This document shows, piece by piece, positions 36,233-48,946 of a stretch of 64,000 nucleotides of DNA. The DNA comes from Strigops habroptila (taxonomy: Eukaryota > Chordata > Aves > Psittaciformes > Psittacidae): NCBI RefSeq assembly GCF_004027225.2, contig NC_044282.2, positions 75,216,287 to 75,280,286 on the forward strand. The letters run 5' to 3'. The notes below the pieces were generated by a model. The model ran no database searches, had not been told where the DNA came from, and was given only the letters and a program-made list of their open reading frames with translations. A program made the position numbers and the translations under genes. Every line of letters starts with the position of its first letter. The first letter of the stretch is position 1.

Positions 36233-38202
36233 CACGCACCTCAGGAAAGCTCCGTGGAGATCCACGTCCTAATTCCTCACTTAGGAGACGTGGTAAAGGC
36301 CTCAAGGTTACTTCTATCAATGCACCCATCATCAGCAAACACACTCGGTTTATTACAGTCACAGATTGAGATCTGCACTCCAGGATAACCCTTCAGAGGG
36401 AATATTCTGGAGCCCGGTAATGAAATACAAGCAACATGATTGACTCAGCTTAATACTAAACCATTCTTCGTGCAGGCACTTTTCAACAGTAGCAGTCACA
36501 ACAGTTCAGAGTGGAAACAAGGATCTTTCCCCACCCCTCTTGCAGCACAGGGGAGCTGAAGCAGAGCAAGTTGCTTCACTTGTGACGGATTCCAGGCTGG
36601 TGTTGGAACAGAGCCATGTTTTCACAGTCACACCAGGCTCCACTCCTGCGCCAGGCAGCCCCTCGGGCCAAAGCAGGGGAAGAAATCTTTGGATGTGGTT
36701 CAATTCTGTCTCTAATTCCCCACGTTCACAATCAGACCTGGGGGTTAATAATGCCAGTCGGCAAACGTCTATTGCATTTGGCCACTTAAATACACAGGGA
36801 CAAAGCACACAGCTAGAAATAGCTATGATTTTTTTGAGGAGGTAACAATGGTTTATTTGGACAATAGCTCAGAACTGCTCCTTTTCAATTGGCAGACAGA
36901 GGGGTCAGAAGTTTCCTGATGCTTTCAGAAGGAACTATTTGCCTTTCCCCACCGGCTCTAGAGACAGACACCAGCAATTCCGACAGTAAATCCAATGCCT
37001 GAGAACTCGGTGGCTTCCCTGTCTCAACCTGCACACAACACCTGCACTGCTGGAACGAGAAGTCTCATTTACCTTTGCCCATAGGCCTTCAGATGCTCTG
37101 CTCCAATCCTCTAAGCTGCTACTCCTGATCTAGCCTAGTTTTTAAATGCCTGTTGTTTAGCACATGCTTACAGCAGCTTTGTAACCCAGGGAAGAACATC
37201 AGGCCAAAATAAACAGAGGAATCGGGTTGTTATTGCTTCAAGGCTCCATCTAAGCTTGGCTCGCTGTGCTTCCCTCACTGCAATAATGGTTGGCAGAAAA
37301 CACCACCCAATTCTACTCTCACTTCTGATCTAAATTATGTTTGACATTCTATTAAATACATTCCTGGCAGATAGAAACTGTCTGATTAAGAAGACAAATG
37401 CATCTTCAACATAAAGTACCAGGAAGTCAAATACAATACATAGCCTGGAGCGAAAAGGTTTCAATAGCAAGCCTCAGAGATAGCTTTGAGAATCCTCTTC
37501 CTGTTACAAGCTCCTGCAGTAAGCACCACGAGGATAATCATCTTCTAAGGGAGTCGTTCAATGCTTGTGACACCCCAAAGGATGGTTTAAAACCTGAATT
37601 TAAAGGTTTAAACTGGTTTTCCTCTGACCCCGTTAGGCACCACTGGAGCTTGGAGTAGCACTGCACTCGCAGGAAACACACATTTTACTGCATAGAAAAT
37701 GTAAGTTTGAGTGATGCAGAACCTCAAATATTTGTACTTAATTGGGGGTTGTCCCTGTGCACTCGATGAGCTCCTGTGAGAGGTGCCATCCCCATCAGTG
37801 GGACTGTGTGGGACATCAGCCTTCTCCCCGTGCTGGTGTCGAACCTCCTGCTCCGCACTCCTCACTGCCACACAGGTCAAAGGCGTTTGCTCAGAGAAAA
37901 CAAAAGCCTTACTACAGGAACAACACTTGGGAAAAGTAAACACAAAGCAGGTGCTGAAACATCCCACAGAAGCTAGAAATCGATGTGCAAAATAGCACTA
38001 AGGAAAAGGGCTGCTCACAGCCAGACTCCTACAACCACGCACTACCTACCGCGGTCTCTGCCCTACCGGTTCTGGCCAGTAAAGGCTCCCAAATAACATC
38101 TGGCTACTCCCTACCAACAACCACCAGTTCTGTGGGGACATAACCCCACCAGCTCCTACAGCTCACTGGCAGGGAGCAGGAAGAAGCACAGATCTGGAGG
38201 TT
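36233..38202 (-). other. 5' intron of the GZF1-like gene, unique part
   Basis: No exon-like frame, known repeat or RNA gene is visible. It presumably belongs to the intron joining the CpG-island first exon to the BTB exon. The same holds for 38896-40455. Confidence 0.45.
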
Positions 38203-38895
38203 AATCATAGAATCATAGAATCATAGAATCGTAAGGGTTGGAAAGGACCTTAAGATCATCTAGTTCCAACCCCCCTGCCATGGGCAGGGACACCTTGCCC
38301 TAAACCATGTGGCTCAAGGCTCTGTCCAACCTGGCCTTGAACACCGCCAGGGATGGAGCATCCACAACCTCCCTGGGCAACCCATTCCAGTGCTTCACCA
38401 CCCTCACTGTAAAGAACTTCTTCCTTATATCTAATCTAAACTTCCTCTGTTTAAGTTTGAACCCATTACCCCTTGTCCTACCACTACAGTCCCTAAGGAA
38501 GAGTCCCTCCCCAGCATCCTTGTAGACCCCCTTCAGATACTGGAAGGCTGCTATGAGGTCACCACGCAGCCTTCTCTTCTCCAGGCTGAACAGCCCCAAC
38601 TTTCTCAGCCTGTCTTCATATGGGAGGTGCTCCAGCCCTCTTATCATCCTCGTGGCCCTCCTCTGGACTCGCTCCAACAGCTCCATGTCCTTTTTATGTT
38701 GAGGACACCAGAACTGTACGCAGTACTCCAAGTGGGGTCTCACAAGAGCAGAGTAGAGGGGCAGGATCACCTCCTTCGACCTGCTGGTCACGCTTCTTTT
38801 GATGCAGCCCAGGATACGGTTGGCTTTCTGGGCTGCAAGCGCACACTGCCGGCTCATGTTAAGCTTCTCGTCAACCAACACCCCCAAGTCCTTTT
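38203..38895 (-). mobile_element. CR1 LINE 3' fragment with intact reverse-transcriptase C-terminus, subfamily C
   Basis: A 693-bp copy with three tandem ATTCTATGAT-type 3' terminal repeats (plus-strand CATAGAATCATAGAATC). It retains about 195 codons of uninterrupted reverse-transcriptase C-terminal frame (motifs [44 protein letters not shown]). Truncated at its 5' end, it is the best preserved CR1 coding remnant here and belongs to a different subfamily from most copies. Confidence 0.95.
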
Positions 38896-40455
38896 ACCTC
38901 TATTCAGCCCACAAATTCACAAAAACTTCCACTTATCTGTCCCCAGCTTGTCCTGCTTAATGGTTTCCAACAGGATATCCCTCCTCATCCCCGTGCAGGA
39001 CTGAGCCTGGCCTGAGCTGCTCACCCATCGGCAGTGCTTAAAGAAATCAATGAGCACAGCACGTGCTAATTTCCTCCTGCTCCTCTTTAAGATCCCCATC
39101 CGTGATAAACGCTCGATACACGCTCCCCTGTGAGCTCTGCTAAAGTGAGTATCTGATACTGAGCCAAACGGAGCGGTACGTTCCAACATCACCTCTTTAG
39201 TTCAGCTGGTTCTAGATTAAATCAGGCTGCAGTGCCTTGCCAATGAAAAATGCCACAAATCAATCAAGTCTCACTGGTTCTTTTTCTGCAGAAGAAGTGA
39301 GACTGTGTTTTTGTTCCCATTTGGACAGGAAATTGAGCTTTAGCTTTCTGAAGTGCTGTGGAATACAGTTTGTTTTCCCATGTTTTACAGCTTCATGAGG
39401 TTGAGAGTCAAACACAGGGTGTAAAACACTGCGTAAGATCATTATTTTCCCCTCAAAAAGCTCAGCTAATAAATTTCCAAGTGTTTGGCTTTCCCTTTGG
39501 GAGTAAGGAGGCAGCTTCTAGTCCCTAGTGGAATAGAAAAGCTATTTCCTCCTTACTCTTTGCACTTCATTAACACCTAATGACAAGAGAAGATCCTTGA
39601 GGAATTCCCACCAGCAGCAATGGGAATGAGGGTGACAAATGTCACAGTAAATCATCCAGTTATTGAATCAAAGAGGACATACTTTGTTCTAATTAAAGGT
39701 TGATGTTGGCTTGAAACCACTGCCAGTCATCGAAAAGTAACGGCAGCATCATTAATAGCATAAGGTTTAATTCTGTGCCTCCAATGACACCCCAGTCTCC
39801 GAAATCCACACTCACCCCAAACTCCATCTGTACACCAAGCATTCCCAGAGCTGCACCCATCTTCCACCTTCCAGGGCTCTGGCCAGCCCAAATCCCAAAA
39901 TGATGAGCACTTCTCCCTCCTGCTCCACTCAAACGCCCGCTGCCCCTGCAGGACAAGCTCACAGCAGTGCTGTAGGAACCCCATGAAGGCAGAAAAGGTG
40001 CGGTGCAGCAGGAGGAGAGCGCTGAGCTGCTCCACCACCCCTCTGCTCTTCTTTCCCACCCTCAGGAACCCTCTTGGGGCTGGTTCCAGGAAGCGGCAGG
40101 GCTCACAGAGCACTGGGAAGGAGATCCCGCTGCTCCCTGTGGGTCATTGGGAAGCTGTTACCTCTTAGGAAACGAAAGTGAGCTGGTTAGAGGTTAACAG
40201 CACCATAACAACCATCCTGCTGCACCCTGAGCTGCTTCAATGGGGGGAATCAAATTAAAACAACGTTTTTTCCACATATTGCATGGTTTGTGTGTAACTT
40301 CTTTCAGCTTTTTGCCTGGTAAAAGGGAATAAATACTTTAAGGAATTTGCATGTATCCAACATTTACAGAAGACATCATTAACCGAACAGAACCACTGCA
40401 AAAGCCAAAATGTATTTTGATTCAATTACACTTCCTGATAAGGCCACTGGCATAT

Positions 40456-40838
40456 AATCACAGAATCATGGAATGGTATGAGTTGGCAGGGACCTTAAAG
40501 CTCATCCAGTCCCAACCCTCTGCCATGGGCAGGGACACCTTCCACTAGAGCAGGTTGCTCCAAGCCCCTGTGTCCAACCTGGCCTTGAACACTGCCAGGG
40601 ATGGGGCAGCCACAGCTTCTCTGGGAAAAGTCTGTGCCAGCGCCTCAGCACCCTCCCAGGGAAGAGCTTCTGCCTCAGAGCTCATCTCAGTCTCCCCTCT
40701 GGCAGGTTAAAGCCATTCCCCTTGGCCTGTCCCTACAGGCCCTTGTCCAAAGCCCCTCTCCAGGTTTCCTGGAGCCCCTTTAGGCACTGGAGCTGCTCTA
40801 AGGTGTCCCCTTCAGGAGCCTTCCCTTCTCCAGGCTGG
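40456..40838 (-). mobile_element. CR1 LINE 3' fragment, subfamily A
   Basis: A 383-bp copy whose 5' breakpoint directly abuts the CpG island at 40845-41330, within the first intron or island shore of the GZF1-like gene. Confidence 0.92.
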
Positions 40839-40844
40839 ACTCAG

Positions 40845-41330
40845 ACACCGAACGCAGGAGCTCGGCGCAGACACGGGCCGGCCCTCACCGCGCTCCCGGG
40901 CGAGACTTCACCTCTCCTGAGGCGTCGAGGCCCGGTCTGCGCCCCGCGGGCGGTGGTCGCCCTCCCGCCGGGCAGGGCGGCGGCAGCAGCACCCGGGCCC
41001 CCTCCCTGCCCGCCAGGGGGTGCCTCCCCGCTGCCCGGCCCCGCCATCCCCTCCCGCCCGCCGCCCGGCCTTACCCTGCCAGGCGGGGCGCCCCGCTCCC
41101 GCCTCAGCCGCGCTCCTCCCGCCCGGGCACCGCCCCTGAGCGCAACCACGGCTAACCCCCGCCAGCGGAATGGTACGGGCCCGGCCGCCCGAGAGCGACA
41201 TGGCCGCCGCGGCCTCAGCCCATGGGCCGCCGGCCTGCCGCCGCCATCTTGAGTGAGGGAGGCGGCGGGGCAGGAGGAGGCGGCCATCTTGGGCGCGGGG
41301 GGGGGGCGGTGTTGTTGGGCCCCGGCTCCC
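40845..41330 (-). promoter_or_regulatory. CpG-island promoter with YY1 sites, probably of the GZF1-like gene
   Basis: Very CpG-dense. On the minus strand two AAGATGGC matches (plus-strand GCCATCTTG at 41243-41251 and 41283-41291) have the orientation typical of YY1 sites just downstream of a start site, pointing to leftward transcription from about 41300. A GTAAGG donor (exon edge at 41075) could end the non-coding first exon, splicing to the acceptor at 36072-36073. A third ATGGC core on the plus strand lies near 41199. Bidirectional use cannot be excluded. Confidence 0.6.
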
Positions 41331-42238
41331 GATGGAACGCTCCGGAATTCCTCCAAAATCCCTCAAATTTCCTTGGTTTTTGTCCCAGTTTTGCTCCAGT
41401 TTCACAGCACAGCATGATTCAGGGCCCCAGACCTAAACCGCGCTCGAGCTGCTGCCAGGGCTCAGTTCTCAGTGGTACAGCAGCATCCTCTACACGTCCA
41501 GGTCGGACAACAGTAAATAGCAGTTCCTGTGGGGAGTTGGTTTTTCCAGTGATCCACCCGTATTAGGAGAAACTTCATGAAAACCCATGAATTTTCATGC
41601 CTTGTGCTTAGCTGTTGCCACAAAACTGAACAACGAATAAAAATCCAATCAAATCAAAGCCGTTTGTTCTCGCGTTTGCAAAGCGCAGTGTTTGGGTGTT
41701 AAATCAGGTTCAATTGTGCTGTTGCCAATGGCTGTGTACAGTGGGTTGTCCCTCAGGTGGATCTAACACATCTATTTACTTACCTTACCGCCCAGTTGGC
41801 TCTGGCAGCTCCATCAACACCAGCACGTTATTGCCATCTCCCAAACTGCTGTTCCTGCAGGATGCTTCTCACCAGTGACCCCAAATTGCTGTCATTTACC
41901 ACCAGAAATGGTTTTAAACGCCCAAAGGGTGGGATGAGTCGCTCTGTGGGCAGCCAAGTACTGAAGCACACTGTTTTCAGGACATATAACAGATAAATTC
42001 GTCTTTGGATGTGGTTTTTAACTTAAGTGCAGGTTTTAATCTTCACATTTTAACAGCTATAACAAACTGTTGGATGATGTTTGATTCCTTGAGGAAATGT
42101 AAAATAAATTCCTCCATTAAAATAAATCATCAGGAAGAGGCAGGTATCACTGCAAGTTACTGTGCTGTTACCTTTCTTTTCTATACTGGTTACACAAACT
42201 TGAACCTAGATCCTGTAATTATCAGGCTGCTGGCCTGA

Positions 42239-42657
42239 TACTGGAACTATTAGATATTAGAACTGCTAGATATTAGAAATATTAGATATTCAAACTGTTA
42301 GATATTTGACCTATTAGATATTCAAACTGTTATATATTCAAACTATTAGCTAGTCAAGCTATTAAATATTCAAATATTAGATATTTGAACTATTAGCTAT
42401 TCAAACTATTGGATATTCAAACTATTGGATATTCGAACTATTGGATATTCAAACTATTGAATCTTCAAGCTATTAGATAGTCAAACTATTGGGTATTCAA
42501 ATTGTTAGATATTTGAACTATTAGATATTAGAACTATTAGATATCCAAACTATTAGATATTCAAACTATTGGATATTCAAACTGCTAGGTATCCAAATTA
42601 TTAGATATTCAGTCTATTAGATACTCAAACTATTAATTATTCAAAGTATTAGATATT
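42239..42657. repeat. 16-bp AT-rich minisatellite
   Basis: About 26 tandem copies of a 16-bp unit such as TTCAAACTATTGGATA, variants carrying TAGATA for TGGATA and TTTGA or TTAGA for TTCAA. Mostly in register, with some slippage in the left third. Confidence 0.95.
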
Positions 42658-43330
42658 AAAAAATGTTCCCACATTTCTGAGAAAACAAGACTACTGTAGG
42701 AGAGAGAATAAAAGTACTCTGCCTAAAAACACCCAGTGCAAACCCAGCTTGCTCAGGCGCGGCTGGGCTGAGAGGCAAATCCAGCCTGACAGATGCCTCC
42801 TGTGGAGGCACGCAGTGATTCCACCATGAATTTGGTTTTCAACCCTGATTATTTTGTTTGTATTCGGGGAATGTTTCTATTGTCAAGACACAGCTCGAGG
42901 AGTGGAGGGAACGAGCAGCAATATGAGTGATCCATGCTAAAATGTCAGGATAATATTCCTGTATCTTAGCACGAGGGAATGGTGTTTGCTTTTACTTTAT
43001 CGGAAACCTGGTCTGCTCAACAGTTCTCACCCAGAGGAGTTGGGAGGGAAGATGAAGTGCAGGCTCCTGTCCAATTTAGTCTTGCTTTCATAAGGATTGA
43101 GTGAATTGCTGCAGGAGTTGGCAGCCCGTTGCGCTGGGTTGTGTTGGTGTGTCAATCTTTGCAGAGCTGCCCAGGAGGGATTCTCCCAACGCTCCTTCGG
43201 CACGGCGGCGGCTGCGTGACTCCAGGCTGGGTTTCACACTGCCCTCTGCCACCGCCTCGCTGCTCGGGCTGGAGGAGATGAACGTGGCCCTCCAAGTGTC
43301 CTGGGGGTGCTCAGATGCACCTCGGGGGTG

Positions 43331-44065
43331 AATCAGAATCCCAGAACCCCAGATGGCTTGGGTTAAAGCTCACCCAGCTCCAAGCCCCTGCCACGGGCAG
43401 GGACACCTTCCACTAGAGCAGGTTGCTCCAAGCCCCTGTGTCCAACCTGGCCTTGAACACTGCCAGGGATGGGGCAGCCACAGCTTCTCTGGGAAAAGTC
43501 TGTGCCAGCGCCTCAGCACCCTCACAGGGAAGAGCTTCTGCCTCAGAGCTCATCTCAATCTCCCCTCTGGCAGGTTAAAGCCATTCCCCTTGGCCTGTCC
43601 CTCCAGGCCCTTGTCCAAAGCCCCTCTCCAGGTTTCCTGGAGCCCCTTTAGGGCTGGAGCTGCTCTAAGGTCTCCCCTTCAGGAGCCTTCTCTTCTCCAG
43701 GCTGCCCCAGCCCAGCTCTCTCAGCCTGGCTCCAGAGCAGAGCTGCTCCAGCCCTCGCAGCAGCTCCGGGGCCTCCTCTGGCCTCGCTCCAGCAGCTCCA
43801 CGTCCCTCTTGTGCTGTTGCCCCAGAGCTGGATCAGGGCTGCAGGGGGGGTCTCCCCAGAGCGCAGCAGAGGGGCAGGATCCCCTCCCTGAGCTGCTGCT
43901 CACGCTCTGGGGGTGCAGCCCAGCACACGGGGGGGTTCTGGGCTCAAGCACACACTGAAGCTGGGTCATGGGGAGCTTCTCATCACCCAACAGCCCCAAG
44001 TCCTTCTCCTCAGGTTGCTCCATCCAGTCTCCCCCAGCCTGTGTTTGTGCTGGGGATTGCCCCAA
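43331..44065 (-). mobile_element. CR1 LINE 3' fragment, subfamily A (longest of its type here)
   Basis: About 735 bp, reaching 5'-ward into reverse-transcriptase sequence (minus-strand residues EEKDLGLLGDEKLPMTQ). It therefore covers the region upstream of where most subfamily A copies are truncated. Confidence 0.9.
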
Positions 44066-45948
44066 TCGATGTGTAAGACCTGTGTTACCCTGTGGCTTCC
44101 TAGAGCAGAGGATTGAGCCCTGTCTCCGTCATCCCCAGTGAGTGTCCTGATTGTGGAGTGGGAGAGGAGGGTGTCTCATTTGTTCTCTCTGAATCACTGA
44201 TTCTTTTCTGCCCAGTTTCAGCAGGACGTGTCTGAATCCCCTCAGGCTGAGGAAGATGCTGAGCTCAGACGCCCCATGCATGGGGCAAGCGCTCCAGACG
44301 CTGGGCTGTCGTAATAAACCAGGATGCAACAACCTGTTTCACCCGTTAAACCAAACCACAGCAAAGTCCAGGAAAGAATCACAGTTGGGAATCCAGATTT
44401 TATGTGAGTACTTGCTTTGGCTGGGAGTGAAGGAACACCTTGAGCTTTGATCATGGTGACTAAGACCAGGAAAAGGGGAGAAGCCGGGAAGCAGCTCTGC
44501 CAGCCGGGTTACTCCGCTCGGGTACAGGTTCTGCTCCCATGGCGCTGTTCTATCAAATTTGCAGAGGCTTGCCCAAGATCAGCCAGGACGTGCAGCAAAG
44601 CAGGGAATGGAAGTGTAGTCCCCATATCCCAGGCTGATTTAAAATCCCATCCAGAGATGGGATCTGTGGAGCTCCCCGTACACAACATCACCTGGTTGGC
44701 ATCAGGACATGGGCAATTTGTCTCTTCCCGGTTGTGTTGCAGATGAGTGAAGCTGGGGTACATTTTTGAGGCCCCAAACCCTTCCTTGATGATGAGAGAT
44801 GAGACCTCCTAGTGTCTCTCCCCTGGACAGCCACATCCTTTCCTTCTGGCTCCGCCAGAGGATGCTGCAGACTTTGGAAAGAGCCGCCGGGATTGCAGCC
44901 CTGCTCATCCTTTCCAGCATCCAGAGAGCTGCATCCAGTTGCTCGCTGACATGACCTTGCCCTCCTCGCGTGTAACACGGAATGACTTCAACGTGCTTGC
45001 AGTCAGAGAAACTAACCCTGCAGCTTTGCTGGGTCACCACCAGCTCCCCCTGGCCTCTCCAAACGGGCTGGTGGGCTCAGTCCCACTGGCAGCACCCCAG
45101 TGTGCTGGTAGTGCTGCCAGACCTGGGCAGGGTAGGAGCAGATCTGTGTCCTTATGGACACCCCTTATGGGAGTCCTTATGGGATAGCCTTGCAGCAGGA
45201 GCCCAGTCTATGCTGGGCATCACTCCGCCAGCAAGAGAGCAAAAAGACAAGCTAAATAGTTAAGGAGCATGGAGTGGAAGTATTCTGGGAAGGATGGAAA
45301 AAGCTAGTCTGAAAAGTTTCCCTTGGTGGACAAATCCATGCCACATGCTGTTCAAGTGACCATTACATGGGGAGGAATCCGACCACTTGTCTGCAGAGCC
45401 TTTGAGGAGGAGAGGGCTTCAAAATGCGTTCTTCCCAAGTTTGGAGCCGATGAAACCGAAGCTGTCCTGAACAGGAGCCAAGCCACCACTCAGCAAACCT
45501 TCGGGTTGTCCCCAGAACAGAGACAGAGCTTTCAGCAGAGTCTCAAAATGCAAATTCCAGACAAAATCCTAATGAAAACCAAACAGCAGGCTCTTGGGCT
45601 GTATGTCAGTGGTGCGTACTGGTTAGCCTCTAATGCTGCTCTGCATAATGCATTTTGGCATAGGATTGTGCTACAAATCACACAGACCATATATAATCCC
45701 CCTTACACTGCTTATATGTTAGGTCTCAAGAAGCAGGAGTTATGTATATTCCAAGATCTTGGTGTCACATGAAAAACATGTGAATTGGTAAAAGTCCTCA
45801 GGTTTTTTTTGTCTTAAAAAGGAGCCATCACAATACTAAAGAGAAGCACAATGTCATTCTCAGCAAGGTGGAATTCGTTTCACTGGAGAGACACTGGCGG
45901 CTGGAGCAGACCAAAAGGGAACAGCAGCTGCTCGTTACAAGAGGCCCC

Positions 45949-46428
45949 TCACTGCAAGAGAGACATTGAGGTGCTGGAGCGGGGCCAGAGAAGGGCACCG
46001 GAGCTGGTGCAGGGCCTGGAGCACAAGTGTGATGAGGAACGGCTGAGGGACCTGGGGGGGTTTAGTCTGGAGAAGAGAAGGCTCAGGGGGGACCTTCTCG
46101 CTCTCTGCAACTGCCTGACAGGAGGATGGAGCCAGGAGGGGGCTGGGCTCTGCTCCCAAGGAACAAGGGATGGGACAAGAGGAAACGGCCTCAAGCTGCC
46201 CCAGGGCAGGTTTAGATGGAGATGAGGAACAATTCCTTCCCCAGAGGGTGCTCAGGCATTGGAACAGGCTGCCCAGGGCAGGGCTGGAGTCACCGTCCCT
46301 GCAAGTGTTCACACCCCGTGTAGCCGAGGCCTCAGTGCCATGGGTTAGTGGTGGCCTTGGCAGTGCTGGGAACGGTTGGGCTGGATGATCTTGAAAGTAT
46401 TTTCCAACTTGGTTGATTCTGTGGTTCT
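45949..46428 (+). mobile_element. CR1 LINE 3' fragment, subfamily B
   Basis: A 480-bp copy in the gene-free region, very similar to the one at 23349-23825, with a degraded tail TTGATTCTGTGGTTCTG. Confidence 0.9.
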
Positions 46429-48679
46429 GCATCTCCAGATGATTTCAAGCACCCTTCAAGAGGGAAAGCTTTAGCCACGGCTGCACTCAGAAAACAGATA
46501 ACTTTGCATGGTTGGTGATAGGTTAGGTCAGAATGGATGGACTATCAGCCCCTCCTGGCTTTAAAAATGGATAAATGTAAGAACTGTGTAAGATCCATGA
46601 TGTTCTCCAAGCCTACGCTGGATGAATCAGTTCAACAGGGTGGTTAAAATCATGATCCCTTCCTACCTGAGGCTCAGCTCCACCGTGAGAACTCGGGGCT
46701 TTACAGAGCTGGTGACCTCGATGTCTGCCTTTGTCTGGTACCAAGGTGGTGAATAAACAGTTGCTAAGTTGTCACCTGGAAAACATAACAGTGTGTGTGT
46801 CAGCTTTCTGATACTGGACATAGAGTTCCTGCTATGGGCTCACTTTAACCAGTGCAGGAAAGTTTGGGTGCTGCTGCATAGGAAGATAAAAAGCCTACAA
46901 AGTGATCCCTGGATTTGTGCAGGGGTCAGGAAGTGGTGGGAGAAGCTCTTTTCACCACTTCTAGTTCCCTTGTGCTGCTGAGCCGACAGTTTTGATATTC
47001 ACTTCATGTTGCTGATGTGGGGACACATCCAAAGCTTATAAAGGTCACTGGAAGGGCTCTCACTGAGGTCGAGAGTCCTGGGCAAGACCCTCATTTGAGA
47101 AGGTCTCTCAGATACAAACTTGGAGCCAGGTCAGCATCACCCATTGGCATCAGGGCGCCTGCAGTTTTGGCTCTGGCCTGTGACTTATGGATGCAGAGCA
47201 GCACTTTTCCCAACCCATTTGTCTTTGTAGCTCATGCCTGGGGTTAGGCATTTGCAATAGGATATATTCCCATAGCATCCTGGAGGGGGGACAGCTGCTT
47301 TTGAGTGAATTCACCACAATCCTGACACAGTGCTCTTGACAAGTGGCCTGTGAGGTCGATGGAGAACCAAATGTAAGAGGAGCATCACCGGATGGTTTCC
47401 CTCTGTTAGGAAATCAATCCCTGCACAGCTCGTTTGCTACGCGCCCGTGTTCATTACACACAGTTAAGAAGCTGCTGGCACATGGTGAACTTCTGCTTCT
47501 CCCTGAACCTTCCAGAGAAGCAAAATATTTTAACCCCTGCTAAACTACAGCATCAACCCCAGTTGCCTTTGGAAGCATAGGATTGTCTATCACATCCCAG
47601 GACATGCTGAAGGTCTGAGGCACCTCTGGAGAGCTCAGGCAAGCTTTTCCTCTCTACACAACCCCTTCTTTAACTCCATCACTCTTCACATGTCCAGTCA
47701 AGCCCATATTCAACTAGTTTGATGAGCCTGGGCTTTATAAATGATTATAAAGATCTTGTTTCTGTGTCAAGAATCTCCAAAGCAGGTGGATGATGTTCAG
47801 TCTCTGGCTAACAGACACTGCTGATGTCTGCAGGATGCCGAAGCTTTCTCCTCTTGGAAACAAGCTGCCTCTTGTTTAGTTACAGGCACTTAAATATAAA
47901 CCATGCAATCAGCAGAAGGGAAAAACCCAACATTTTTGTTACTCTCCTACACACACAGGCCAAATGGACTGCAGAGAATCACAGAGAATCAACTCAGATT
48001 CACACCTTGCTCCCAGCCAAGAGAAATAAACCAAAAAACCCACCCCAAAGTTAGTCTGAATGGCAAGAAACCAGCAGTCTCTTGCCAGATTCACAGTCCC
48101 AGCCTTGCTCTGCTCATGTTGTCATCCCTTGTTTTGACCAAGACTCGTATTAAAATAGCTGCTGATTCGATGAAGGTGCTGCCAGACAAACTCCACCTGC
48201 TGACTGAGGAGGATTTAGAGGAAAGAAATCAATCCAAATCCATTGGATGGGGCTCTTTCCCAATGACTAGCTGTGTTTTCCTTTGATCCCCCAAAGCAGC
48301 ATTGCTTTGCAAGACCCCAAACTTGCTGAGATTGATGCAAACCCCCTCCTGTGAAGCCCAGGCAAGCAGCAAGGCATCCCTGGTGCCTGCAGGATGCATC
48401 CAGCATCTAAATCCACGCTGTGCACCAACGTGGATCCCTAAAGCTGGGCTACAGCTTGGGACCAAGTAAACTGGTGCAAGGCAAGACCTGTGTAACGCTC
48501 ATGGAGCTATTCCTCAGCCAAGCTTTATCTACCATAAGGAAACGAAAAGTCAATTGTAGCTCTGACCATAATGCAATATTGTAATTATGTGGTTAGTAAT
48601 TTTGCCAAGGACTTGATTCATGTTCCTGTACCCATCCGAGCCCTGCTTCATGTACAGCAGACACAAAATGTCCAAAAGG

Positions 48680-48820
48680 ATCATGGAATCCTGGAATGGT
48701 TTGTGTTGGAAGGGAGCTTAAAGCTCCTCCAGCTCCAACCCCCTGCCACGGGCAGGGACACCTTCCACTAGAGCAGGTTGCTCCAAGCCCCTGTGTCCAA
48801 CCTGGCCTTGAACACTGCCA
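48680..48820 (-). mobile_element. CR1 LINE 3' end, subfamily A
   Basis: The terminal 141 bp only, broken at AACACTGCCA and abutting an oppositely oriented subfamily B end. Confidence 0.88.
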
Positions 48821-48828
48821 AACACAAA

Positions 48829-48946
48829 CCATGTAGCCGAGGCCCTCAGTGCCATGGGTTAGTGGTGGCCTTGGCAGTGCTGGGGAACGGATGGACTTGA
48901 TGATCTTGACGGTCTTTTCCAACCCCATTGATTCTGTGATTCTATG
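48829..48946 (+). mobile_element. CR1 LINE 3' end, subfamily B
   Basis: 118 bp, from GTAGCCGAGGCC to ATTCTGTGATTCTATG, lying 8 bp from the inverted subfamily A end. Confidence 0.88.

Noticed and set aside
38300-38887. A 195-codon minus-strand frame as an independent host gene
   Set aside because: It is the C-terminal part of a CR1 reverse transcriptase inside a truncated LINE with the typical 3' terminal repeat; it has no start or promoter of its own.
40841-41531. Long Pro/Ala/Arg/Gly-rich frames across the CpG island
   Set aside because: Open frames are expected in GC-rich islands. Codon use and splice context do not support a protein; the region is better explained as a promoter and 5' UTR.
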